Part shown: positions 46,143 through 57,880 of the stretch, one piece after another | Numbering within the stretch: position 1 is the stretch's first letter | Layout of the letters: each line of letters opens with the position of its first letter | NCBI RefSeq assembly: GCF_022201045.2 | Contig: NC_068561.1 | Span: 17,114,501-17,178,500 of the forward strand | Source of the DNA: Citrus sinensis | Taxonomy: Eukaryota > Streptophyta > Magnoliopsida > Sapindales > Rutaceae | Reading direction: 5' to 3' | Length of the DNA: 64,000 nucleotides | Translations under genes and position numbers: made by a program | Notes under the pieces: generated by a model | Seen by the model: only the letters and a program-made list of their open reading frames with translations | What the model was told of the DNA's origin: nothing | Databases searched by the model: none

Positions 46143-46800
46143 TAGGGTTGGCAATAAACTCTGGATCAGTCCGGATCCGCAAAGATCTGGAAGATCCGAA
46201 TCCAAAAAAATTCGAATCTTAAAAATTAAGATCTATGTGGATCCGGATGTAAGTACATTCAGAAAACTGGATATCCGGATCTGCATTATTTTATAATTAA
46301 ATTATTTATTTAAATAAATTTCAATTGAAATATATATAAATTAAATTATTTTATTTAAATGTATAAGCATAATTAACTCTATAATCTTCATTAATTTTGA
46401 AAAATATGTTAATAATAATAATAATAATTAGAAAATATTGTAACAAATCAGTTTTTACCTTTGATTTTTTTTTTAATGTTTGATTTATCTTGTGAAATTA
46501 TTATTTGTGATTTTATGGCGTTGTTGTATGTTATTTATGTTGAATTGATGTTAAATTATTGATTGTTAAATTATAATTGAATTTTATTTAATATTATTAT
46601 GTAAATTATTAAATTTAAATTTATATTTAAATTTATTATTATGTGGATTTGGATATTTAGAATATCCACCCACAATATGTGCAGATATTATCTGCATTCG
46701 GATCCGCATATTTTTTTATGGATCCAGATGCTAAAAATTTAATCAGGATCCAGATCGGGATGCACCTACATCCAGATCCATCCGGATTTTATCATCCCTA
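46143..46800. mobile_element. Non-autonomous hAT element, 658 bp, perfect 8-bp target duplication
   Basis: The termini are tagggttggcaat and atcatccctа-type (ttatcatcccta), flanked by catttgtc at 46135-46142 and 46801-46808. The subterminal ends are rich in ggatccgg/ccggatcc motifs and the core is AT-rich. No transposase. Confidence 0.9.
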
Positions 46801-46808
46801 CATTTGTC

Positions 46809-48946
46809 TTGGAAAATTTGATGCCCAAAACAAATAATATTTTACAATTTCCAACAAAACGATTACAAATACATGTTACAAGGATGAAGAAGAATATTAT
46901 TAGGTCCCTGAGAGAGTGAGAGTGTATGTGATAGCGTTTTTTTTTCCCTTTTTTCATAATGAAAAATAAAATAAAATAAAATGTACGTTTTGTTACATGT
47001 TTTCTAAAACATATTTTGAAAATTAAAAAAACAAATTTTTTTAAAATATGAGGAAAGGTTGGAAAACACTTTTTTTTTTAATTTTCCATAGATTTTCTTT
47101 GAAATTACTGTATAATAAGATTAAAAAAATTTGGGTCGCACTGAATTAAATTAAATTAAATATCATTAAATTTTATTTCGCATAATTTAGATTATTTTTA
47201 ATTCAATTGAGTCCCACCTAATCTTTTTAAAATTGGTACTAACCAATTTTTTTTTTTTTTTGTTTTCAATTTTAGGAAACTTGATACTAAACACAATTCA
47301 TTCCAAAAAAAAAAAAGGTCATTCTTAAAAACATCTTTTTCATTCTCAATTATTATCTTCAAAAACACCATTTTATAGAGGAATTAGCCTCAGAGGCCCA
47401 CCCACATAAATCGGACCGTTGTTTCTTGTTTTATATCACCAAGTTTTTCTTTCCATGAAAATTCTTAGCGCATAAATTCCATGTCACTTCATGTGGGGTC
47501 ACGTACTTTGAAGACATCACCAATCATGTCCATACGTTATATCGATTACACACCACATGAATACGCACGCAAGGGATCTTTTGCCCATATGCTGTTTTTA
47601 CTAGTCAGATAAATAAGGGATAATAAGAAATTACTTTTGGTTTAAGTGTAATTTACACGTAATATAAGTTAGCAGCTGTCCTTTATTTAAAATTTTATAT
47701 AAAAATCTAGAAGTTAATTTTGACTTTTGCTATAAAATAGAAATTTATACTAATAATTTTTTAAATTATAAAAGAATTAGCCACATAATTTATTTTTTAA
47801 ATTATGCCTCGATAGTAATTCAATTGTCTCTCCACGTGCATTTAGTCGTACAATTTAATTGTGTCGAAATGTTAAAATTGTATTTATTTTTATTCAATAC
47901 ATTTTTCTAATTAGACTGACGCCCAAATTGTAACTACTACCTAGTAACTGTATCAAAATGTTAAATTACATTTATTGAAAATTAATGGGAATTTTTTCAT
48001 CTTTACTCCATTACATTGTCATAATAATCATGTAATCCTCGTAATAATTTTGTGATATTGTGCAATTTAAGAGATGCCGTCTTACTGAGCCATAAATAAA
48101 TAAAGTGCCCTAGGGTTTCATAGGTTTACAAGTAGCAACACATAACAATTTTTTTTTTTTTTTTTTTTTGTGTGGCTAATCTATACTTAATAACGTTGGG
48201 GCCTGGGAAGTTGGGTTTGTGTAATCTTTATTGAGTAAGATTATTTTTTTTGAAACTTTATTAATAAGATTATAATCAAGATAAGAGTGGAGCTTAGTTT
48301 ATAATATGTAATAAAAATTTTTTTAAAAAGAATAAAGAAAAATGATATTTACTTACGAATAAATAAGTTTAAGTAATTTAACGAATAAAATTTCCACGTC
48401 TAGACAGAACAGAATGTTTGGGTTGATTGACATCCACATGCGAAGTTGCGTACCCACTTTGAGCATCGACATATATGGACCCTGGTAAGTCTATCGTTAA
48501 GTAATAAAATAGTAAGAAAACAAATGCTAAATAATTATTAGGACGTATTAATTTACAAAGCTGCTTCAAGGAACTTGGAGAGAAAGTGACGGCATTTGAA
48601 TGCGTGACGATAAAACCGGCTACATAATTGAACTCATGTGTCGTCACATGCACGAAAAGGACACCCATTATTTGAATTTTATCAATAAAACATGAATTAT
48701 GAATTACACATAACACATCACCTATTGCTGTGAAAGATGCTTATCCAACAGTGCATTGAGGGCAATGCTAATGACCATCCATTCCTACTCAGCTTAAATC
48801 TTTTGGTTCTTTCCCCCGTTTGTCTTGGCTTCATTTAATTTACACTCAAAATTCCTCTAGCAGATAGATAGCTACATGGCTGAATGCTGATCGTCATCAA
48901 AATCCTCAAAACTTGAACTAGCAAATTCTATACCTAATAGCTACAC
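46809..48946. other. AT-rich intergenic DNA
   Basis: Includes an imperfect palindrome around 47117-47228 (aagattaaaaaaatttgggt against acctaatctttttaaa) and a T23 run near 48148-48171. A 4-codon upstream frame starts at 48876, ahead of the gene at 48947. No other gene seen. Confidence 0.4.
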
Positions 48947-49333
48947 ATGGCCAGTATTGCTCCATTTTCTGATTCCATGTCACCTAACAACAACAACAGC
49001 ACGCAAGGAGATGAGCTTCGCGTGTCTGAGGATCCCAAATTTGCGCTTCATGGTGAGGTTATGATGCTTATTATTATCTTGCTTTTTCTCATTTTCCTTT
49101 CAGTTCTTCTAGTCTTTCTTTACAATAAGAAGAATCAGTCACAATCTCAGTCTCAGTCTCGGGGGCACCATCTGTATCGGCCCAAACATGGCTCATTAGA
49201 GCAAAATTTGCCAAGGAAGTTGCCCGTTGCTCAGTTCAAAGCAGCTCATAATCTTGGCAGTCATCAATCAAAGTTGCAACACGAACATGAAGAAACAAGC
49301 TCGACAACGTACGCATCAATCAGCATAGCATGA
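48947..49333 (+). CDS. Small single-pass membrane protein, unknown function
   Basis: Single exon, 128 aa. The N-terminus is Ser/Asn-rich (NNNNSTQGDELRVSEDPKF). One strong hydrophobic helix lies at about residues 38-59 (LIIILLFLIFLSVLLVFLY), followed by a basic stop-transfer KK and a Gln/Ser repeat (QSQSQSQS). The rest is a hydrophilic tail with basic and His-rich text. There is no RING, kinase or Cys motif. The N-terminal layout (short acidic lead, LHGEVMM, membrane helix) recalls ATL-type RING-H2 proteins that have lost the RING. That is only a resemblance. The start codon is not the first ATG in the region, because a 4-codon frame (48876-48890) precedes it. A gttgct/gtttct microsatellite follows in the 3' region. 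I do not recognise the gene. Confidence 0.55.
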   Translation: MASIAPFSDSMSPNNNNSTQGDELRVSEDPKFALHGEVMMLIIILLFLIFLSVLLVFLYNKKNQSQSQSQSRGHHLYRPKHGSLEQNLPRKLPVAQFKAAHNLGSHQSKLQHEHEETSSTTYASISIA

Positions 49334-52300
49334 ATACGCCGTCGTATCAAAGCTTACTGCGCATCTGCTCGTTTCTCGACGGAAAGAGCTAGGAACTTCA
49401 AGCAAACCCAGAGGGTGTTGCTGTTGCTGTTGCTGTTTCTGTTTCTGTTTAGCTAACTAGGTTGCTGCTGGTTCAATTAATTTCTTCTGTACAATGTACA
49501 AAATTAATCACGTATTGCTTTTGCTGAGATGGGGCCATGCGCCTGGACGTGACAAAATATTTTTGTTTTTTGTTTTTTGGTTTTTGGTTATCATTTTGCA
49601 GCTTCTTTTTTCTCCTGTTAACGATTAAGAATGTAGTTTTCGGTGGAAAGAATGGATGAAAGATCTTCCATGTTTGCTTTAACTTGTGGTGTCAGTCAAA
49701 TACATCTGGCATTTCCAAATATCAAAATCTAACGAGATATTTCACAATATTACTGAAATTATTATTTCAATGTATCAAATTATATTAGCTTATAAAGAAT
49801 AACAGTTTAAAATTCTTAGACAAATTGATGCGACACTCAAATTAATTCGTGATTATACCATTGCTCTTATTTAAAACAATGCCTCCAAATATTTGTTATT
49901 ACATCAAGAAATTAAATAAAAGGAGTCTTTAAGAAGGGCTCAATTTCTTCGAAGTAAAATACAAGTACTTGCAACAGATGACTAGTAAATATCTATGAAG
50001 TAAAAGTAATCAAATTTAACCATATATTATTACATTCAAAAAAATAAAAAATAAAAGTCGTACTGAAGGACTGCTTGGTCAAAAAAGGTACGCCTTATTT
50101 ACCTTCGTTTTGATCTAGGAAGAAGAATCAAATGTAGGAAGGCCCCATAGGACATGCAAATTTAATTATATGACATTATGTCGCATTCACGGATAAACGA
50201 TCTTGCCAGCAACCATTGTACCTTATCATAATTTTGGGAGAATTACATAACATTCCATATTGTTTCCGGAAAATAATAAAAAGTACAGGTTTCGAGTTTT
50301 TAATAAATAAGCCCTAATTTAAAAATTCCTCTCTCTCTCTCTTCTTGTCAATCCTTCTCCTTCACGTTTCTCTTCTTTTCTTTTCTTTTTGGTTAGAAAT
50401 TGTCATTAATTATTCATTATTATTAATTAATTAATAATAATAATTAATGATAATTAACATATTTATGATCATAATAAAATGAAATAAACACTGAGTCTAT
50501 ATTTATGTAGGAGACTCTTTTTATATTTCTATACTTTTTAATTTCAAGTACTTTCAGGATTTTTTGTTATTTTGATAAATAATGATTTCGTAGGCATCTC
50601 ATTATTAAACAATCATTTTTAAGTGCTTTTTGCTAAGTTGTTACACCTTCGAGGATGTAAACACATTTTTCTTGCTTCTATTTTTTAAATGCAAAATTAT
50701 TTTTACTGGGTCAAACTTAAAATTTTGATAGAAATTGTCATTCATTGGTCTCTTGAAACCCGATAATGAGTATTTAAAGTCGAAGGTAGCATTAGCAATA
50801 CATTTACTATTAGTTAGATAATAATTAATTATTATTATTATTATTATTAACAATTTATAATGCTTTTTATTCTTGTTATTAATAATAACAAATAATCTAT
50901 TTTAAAAAATATTTATGATTATAATAAAATTATAATTATAATTATAATTCATTTAAAAATAATTATATTTTTTAATTAAATGGAGGTTATTTTGAGAATA
51001 TAAAATTATGGGGGCGAATTCATATTCTATGGTTTTAATAAAATAAAATTGAGTATAAGGAGTTAAACGAAATTTTACATTTCAAAAAGTTTATAATATT
51101 CATGAATAAAATATAAATAATATAGAGTATAGGGGGCTAGATGAAATTTCACAGGCTGAGCGTAACTTACATTCAACGTAAGTTAGGCGGACCCTTTTTT
51201 CATCTCTCTCTCTCTTTTCGAATTTCATAAGTAATTTTATATTTTTGAATTTTCAAAGACAACAAGAGGGATATATATATATAAACAAGGGAATTTATAT
51301 ATAAACAACAAGGGAATTTATAGTAAATCAATCAATTGGATTAGATTTGTTGTTAGTTGTATTTGGTCTCATGTTTTTAAGTTGATTTTGCTGCAGTGGT
51401 TCGATGGTGATCTCCAAAGATGGTAAGCTTATTTAGTTAATTTTTGACATGGTCAATTGGTCTAATGATCAAATTTTGTCAATACAAATAAAAATTTATT
51501 TCTATTTTCATTGAGAATAGAGAAGATTCAACTTTTATCTCTCCCCCTCCCCCCTATACTCTCTAATCATTTCCATATCCCAACTCGATTATGATCTTTT
51601 GCATCTAAGTTATCCAAAACTTTTAAAAATCTCGTGCCACCTTACCTTTAATACTAATATATGATTAATATTTAATTAACTTTTTTTAATTTATTAATCA
51701 CTAATCACTTGAGTGAATTTTACTAAGAAGAAGATCAAATAATAAGAGGATCTTGATCTATCCCAATTACCTTAAAACTCAAAATTTCAATCATTAACAT
51801 TAGAGAGAAAATACTTAAAAGTGTTGAAACTATATTTAAATTTGATCGAGCAAGTGCAAACACTAAAATAACTTATCCATCTCAAACTGTATTATTAATT
51901 TATTATTAGTAAAAGCTTGAACTGTGAATTTTGGGCCTAATCTGAAAGATGTTTAACCAAACACTGAATAAACATTTTAGATTTTGACCAATTAGAGGAA
52001 ATTTGCTTTATTTGTTTCTCTAAGCAAAAAAAGAAGAGACAAAACCTCTTTTCAATTTATATTTTAGTTCATAAAAATCAAATCAACAAGTTAGTAGAAA
52101 TTTTTACATGAATTATATCATTATTAAACAATTATTAGTAAACTCATTATAAGTATCTAGACATCTTACCAAATATACACGAAACAACAAGATATAATAA
52201 TTCTGCCAATACTTAGTTCTATTTTGGTCCTATAATAAAATTAGAGAAATTAAAAAAAAGAGGAAATTATAACTGGTTTTCTTTTCCCCTTTCAGCTTTA

Positions 52301-53108
52301 ATGTTTTGTACCTCCTTGGTATTATGGATAATTAATCGTGGTAGTAGATTTGGGAATTAATAGCAATATTGGGGAATGGAATATTGATGTATTGATGGAA
52401 TAATTCAAAGGATATGTCTTGTTAAGATTAGGGAGTAATGGTAGGGTTTATTTTGTATTTAAGGGATTGTGACTCTCATGGACAAACACTAGATCATGTA
52501 TTGTAATTATCTAATATCAATAACAAAATTCCTTTCAAAATTTCTTATTTCTTCCTTGTTCATGTCATTTAACAACTTAACCAATAAATAAAAATGTTTA
52601 TTTAAAAAAAAACAAAATAACAACTAAGACAGAATAAAAAAATGATAATCTAAAGATTACCCATGGGTTCGGTGAGAAGGAGAGCGGAGGATGATTATCT
52701 GGGGTGGGAGCGTGAGATAATAATTAGTATGTAAACAAGAGAGATTCCAATGTTAAAAACCCAAGTAAATACATCCCTGTGGCTCTGCCATTAGATTTAC
52801 TTTTGCAATTGTTGGGTTGGATCCAATGATTGGATCACAAAATGACAAATTTATGGGTACCTTGCAAGTTGCAAAATGTGGCAAATTAACCGGACCCTTC
52901 ACGTACTGCTCAATATTATTCCGTTCTACTTTTTCATCATTTGTGGGGTTTACATGTTGGCAAAAAAGATGTATAAACAGTCCAAAATGCAAAATCAACA
53001 AGTTATAATTATAGTTTGAGTAATCGTGGGTCATAATGTATTTTTAAAGAGAGCTTAAAGCTTTTTTTCACTTATGAAAATGATTTCTTAACGCGGACGA
53101 AAATTACA
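49334..53108. other. Long AT-rich intergenic stretch, no gene seen
   Basis: About 3.8 kb, with CT-rich microsatellites near 50330 and 51205, AT trinucleotide runs (tta/att) near 50825-50850, and no supported coding frame. I could not delimit any transposon. Confidence 0.4.
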
Positions 53109-53181
53109 GCAGGTCTGGCTCAGTTGGTGAAGTGCAAGGCTCTTAACCTTGTGGTCGTGGGGTCGATCCCCACGGAGGGCG
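53109..53181 (+). tRNA. tRNA-Lys(CUU)-like gene, possibly a pseudogene
   Basis: It has a 73-nt cloverleaf-like order with anticodon ctt at 53142-53144 in loop ctcttaa, A-box tggctcagttgg and B-box ggtcgatccc. Compared with the standard plant tRNA-Lys(CUU), the acceptor stem has mismatches (gcaggtc against ggagggc), the D-stem is weakened and the T-loop has gtcgatc for ttcga. It may therefore be inactive. A tRNA-Ile lies 70 bp downstream. Confidence 0.6.
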
Positions 53182-53251
53182 ACATTTGTTTCCTAAATTT
53201 TACTTATAAATGTAAAGGAGTAATAAAAAACTTCGTGAAATGCTGTCAGCT

Positions 53252-53325
53252 GGCCTATTAGCTCAGCTGGTTAGAGCGTTGTGCTAATAACGCGAAGGTC
53301 GCAGGTTCGAGACCTGCATGGGCCA
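53252..53325 (+). tRNA. tRNA-Ile(AAU)
   Basis: 74 nt with all stems intact: acceptor ggcctat/atgggcc, anticodon aat at 53286-53288 (inosine at the wobble base in the mature tRNA), T-arm gcaggttcgagacctgc, discriminator a. It matches the standard plant sequence as I recall it, apart from a wobble change in the anticodon stem. A T6 Pol III terminator begins near 53331. Confidence 0.95.
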
Positions 53326-55221
53326 GTGTTGTTTTTTGGGTATATCTTTTTATGAATGGACTGATAAACATGGGCCAATTGTTTTTGTAAATGAGCGATT
53401 GAGCTAGCTCCCGGGCAGGCCCCTACAACCAGCGTTTCAAATGAAACAGATCTTTTGACACCCTTGAAAATTCCTTACAAAACCCATTCTTAACCAAAAT
53501 TAATTAAATAACCCAAGACAAATCAATTCATTTTAAATGAAAACTTAATTAAATACTTAAACAAATTATTCGTGGACAAAATTTTTACACCCAACCGATT
53601 TCATAATTTATATTCATATATTTGAATTTTAATTGAATATATTTCTTTTTTTTTGGGAGAAAATAGAAACTAAATAATAAAAAGAAAAAAAATTTCAAAT
53701 AATTTTTTTTATGAATGAGACACTATTTGCACTCAAAATACTAGACACTCACTCATCAAATTAAAATATAAACTATTACTCAGTATACTAAAAAAAATAA
53801 AATCCCAAAAATACCCTAAGTGAACCAACAACCCCCTTTTTCTTGTCCCTCTCTTTCTTTTTCCTCTTGCAAGCTCATGACATCAATAACTTGAAAACTC
53901 TCCATGGAAGACTTCTAACAGCTTTCTAACTCGCTCTTTCTCTCATTTATATAACCCCCCTTTTTTTACTAACTTTTTCCCTTGAGGTTTATTACTTTAC
54001 TATATTAATAGAAAATCTAATTCTCATAAAATTTGTCATCTACAACACGCGCAATTTTAAAAGAATCCTCCATATGGTCTAATGTACAAGTTCCTAAAAA
54101 TTATAAAACTGAAGAAGTATTGAGAAAATAAAAAATGCTCATTACTTTTGGGAAAACTCTCAAAAAGTAAATTTAGAATGGTATCCACTTAATTTCATCT
54201 TCTTTCAAGCAAATACAGATATCAATTTCATTAAAAATTTTATTGAAAATTGTGTCTCATATCTTTTATGTCAGTTTAGGTTTAATAATTAATATCATTG
54301 AAAGAAAATATTAGGGTTTTAAAAACTTTTAGTGGGTGTGTTTAGAAGGGTGTAAAAAATCATATAATTTTACTTAATTATATTGGACATTCAAATTTTA
54401 TTACTAAATATCCTTAAAATAATTTACAATTAAGGACATTTTAATATGATTAAAATTTAAGTGTCCAATGTACTTTTTTAGCGTGCAAGTAGACTCGTCC
54501 ATTTTATATTTTAGGATTTGTATGCAATTTAAAAAGAAGTATTTTTTTGGATAAAATGGAAAGAGTTGGTTAATAATATATGAATATGTATTTTACCAAT
54601 TACACTGTGAGTATTTTAGAAATAGCATTTAAAAGGGGATTTTAGAGATTTGTTAAAAGCTTCTCTCTTACAAATGAAAGTTGCTGTCAAAATAATCAAA
54701 AATAAAATTCAATAATAAAAATTTTCTAGACTGGGAAAAAAATCTTTTACAAATACCCTGTTAAGAATTCACAACATGGTCGGATTTTTCCTCCTATTTT
54801 CTTTAGTTGGTAAATAGTAATTGAAATATGAGTTGGATATTGGCATTCATGCTTCGTAAAGAAAATTAAAATTTTTGCTGTCATCAACTACCTATATACA
54901 ACAATTTGCTAATTATCTTACCAAAAAAATGTGTGACAGAAAAAATATATACCCATTAATACATATAAACGTGGATGCAGCAGAGTACAGGTATAAGTAA
55001 GTGCTTGAGTTAATTTGTCTCTTATTAGATACACTTGCCATGTATTCTTTAATCAATAGCCAATAAATTCACAATTTGATAAAGCTAAGTTGTGTTGCTA
55101 TTTAATATTAGATACACTTACCATGTATTTTTTGCGTTTTTTGAATGTTGACAATGGATAATTTCCACTGTGTTAAAAAAAAAAAAAATTAGGCATTCAA
55201 TTTTCAAATTTGAGAAACTTG
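53326..55221. other. Intergenic with a foldback near 54383-54470
   Basis: A palindrome with ends attggacattcaaa and aatttaagtgtccaat spans about 54383-54470. A ~30-bp direct repeat (ttagatacacttgccatgta) occurs near 55025 and 55107. No gene is seen up to the bZIP promoter. Confidence 0.45.
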
Positions 55222-55228
55222 TATATAA
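55222..55228 (+). promoter_or_regulatory. TATA box of the bZIP gene
   Basis: TATATAA lies about 135 bp upstream of the first in-frame ATG (55362), which predicts a leader of roughly 100 nt. Confidence 0.5.
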
Positions 55229-55361
55229 ACGGCTGTGGGCAATCTGTAGAATTGCCAGCTCTTAGCTAATTTGTGCTTCTTCCATTTAGTAAGGCTAGAA
55301 GGTGAAGTCGCTCATTGAATTTTTCTTTTTCTTCGTTAATTATTTTAGATAACTAAATGGG

Positions 55362-56503
55362 ATGCCACAATTTGTTTTACAGGTTCAAAACATTAATTCA
55401 AGAATGTTGAATCGAACACGAAGCTTTTCATCATCTTCTGGCATTAGCATGGAGAATTTGGCATCGCTTCGACGATCGGCTAGTGATTCTCTAGCTCTGA
55501 TGAGCAGTACCAATGTGATCAAGATTGGTGTTGGAGATAATTTCTCCTTTGAAGGAGACGTGGAAACTCGTAAAGGTGATGATGATAATAATAATAATAA
55601 TCATCTTAATTATTCATCAGACAAGAAACCAAGCTCTGCAAATAATGAAGTGAGAGCCCTAACTCCAATTGATTCTTCTAGCAAAATTGAGCCTCAAAAA
55701 AGCGTTGCTAGCAATGACCATGGCAAGGGCCCCAAGAGGATGAAACGGTTGGATTTTTTTTTTCCTTTTTTGTTTATTATCTGTATATACAAATTTTAAC
55801 TAAAATTCTTTAGGTTTTTTTTTCAGCAGATTGCTTGCAAACAGAGTGTCTGCTCAAAGGTCTCGACTTCGAAAATTGGCGTACATGGAAAAACTCAAGA
55901 AAGAAATAGACAATGAAGAGGTGAAATAATATCGGATGTATTCTTAATTTATTAGTTTATTATTTAATCTCTAATTAATTAGTGTTTTTGAAAGTCACTT
56001 TATTCCCTTGGTTACTTGCGGGTCAATGGTTTCTTCAATATAGTAGTAGAGACATTGTCTTATATATAAATTCTCTTGATAAGAGACCTTGTTGAACGAA
56101 CACAGTATTAGAACCAAGGACTTGTTGAATTCTCCACGCACAAAACAGTGTTAATACGCTCTTAGATCAATTTCTTGTTCTATGGTTTATATATGTATAG
56201 GCCAGATTATCAGTGCTGCTGCCACTAGTTTCTCACTATGAGACTGAGTGCAAGGTGCTTGGAAAAATGAACCGTGAGATGAAGGAGATGATGGAAGCTC
56301 TGGAGAATGAGACAGCTGCCAAAGAAGGTAATTTGAGATAGCTGTTAGCTCTAGAATATTATATACACATATAATTGATGGACTTTGATAAATATATTTA
56401 ATATAATTGGAAAACATGCGTGGCTGCAGCTGAATTCCAAGCTCTTATGGAAGAGAAAGAGGCCCTGGGTCTGGCCTATAGGTTGCTAGGAGAAGGAAAA
56501 TGA
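55362..56503 (+). CDS. bZIP transcription factor
   Basis: Four exons: 55362-55747, 55830-55920, 56201-56327 and 56430-56503, all GT-AG, giving 225 aa. The N-terminal 128 residues are Ser/Asn-rich with an Asn run (NNNNN). The basic region is KGPKRMKRLLANRVSAQRS with the required N-x7-R spacing, then RLRKLAYMEKLKKEI and a zipper/coiled coil through NREMKEMMEALENETAAKEA to the end LAYRLLGEGK. It resembles the group of plant bZIPs with ANRxSAQRSRxRKLxY basic regions (group E/I, bZIP34/61-like) and would bind DNA as a dimer in the nucleus. The start is uncertain: an out-of-frame ATG at 55357 precedes it, and a ttttacag acceptor-like site precedes another in-frame ATG at 55404. Exon 2 has a tandem NAG acceptor (cagcag). 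Confidence 0.88.
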
Positions 56504-57880
56504 AGATCCTCCATCTGGATTCTGAGCTCTTGAGGAAATCAAAATCTTTGTTCCAATAGCTTAATGAAAGTTAATAAGTTTGCCAGTTTCCTTTGTATAA
56601 GTTGTCAAAAGCATGTATCATGGTCCAGAAATTTGATAAACATGGAGAACTTCATTTAATCACTTACTACATTTCCTTTATTTATTTTAAATGAATCACT
56701 AAAGAAGAGGCATCTTAAAGAGTGACAGTATCAGTAATAGGAGTAAGGGGATCCATAACAAGAATAGCACACTTAGTGAAAATAATTAGACCAACATAAA
56801 AGCAATAGATTGACATGGAGGGGTGAGGCAAGAACTGAACATGCATTGAACAACCCTGTGAATCATGGTTAAAAAAGTAATTTACAATGTTGTGAATGAG
56901 TTTCCAGACTATATAATATTTGGGATTCTTAAATTGGAAGAGACTATATATATAGTCATTTTATAAATTGCGGATTCACCCTTCTATAGTGTTGTATAAG
57001 GGCTCTAAATGTTGCACAGTTTCTTTATAGCACTTTAAGGGATAATATGTACTTATAAGTTACTCATGTATCAAAAAATTATTATGTATATACGTAAAAA
57101 CATATAAATTTTAGGAATCATAACACTTACTATCAAAAGAAAGGAATGCCAAACCTATGTTGATTGATAAATATCTCTATTTGAATCACTAGAGGAGGAG
57201 TGTCTCGCTGTGGAAAAGAAACTTTAAAATCCATAATATAACTAAGAAGAAATTAATTAACTCTTTATGAATCGCCATGGATGGGATATCCACCGTAGAA
57301 ATGAAATGAAGGGAACTTAAACTCATATTAGCCACGCATCAACTACTGAATTCCCCTCTAGAAACATGTGAACAACTAAAATTCAATCCTTTGATAACCT
57401 TAAACAATTAGGCCGACTTAAAAACAACATATTGCGTGAGTTAATCGAGGAAAAAAAAACTCAAACAATTACACGGAATTAAAAACAGTAGATTGACATG
57501 GAGTGAAGCGAAACTGATAATAAATATATATAAATGATTTTTTTTTTTCGTAATCACTAGGTATGTGCCCAGCACAATTGTATAATTATTAGGCCTCACT
57601 TGCCTGCCAGGAAGTTTAGGTGTTTTCAATTAACAAGGCAGTAACTAATCAGAGCATATGGCCAATGGCTCATATATATAGAGATATATATAAGTAGCTG
57701 TGTGGTAAATTAAAAACTCAAAATCAGACAGGCATTCAGACAATAATGCTAATGAAACGGCAGAAGAAACAAGACGAAAATTATAATTTTTGTATAACGG
57801 TACAAGTACAATATCACATAATGCATGCATCAATATTTGGATAAGTACCTCAAGATCTCACTTAGAATTGTCTCATTAAT
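56504..57880. other. Intergenic between convergent bZIP and G2-like genes
   Basis: 3' UTRs and AT-rich DNA, with a short (ta)n run near 57678-57690. No gene seen. Confidence 0.4.
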
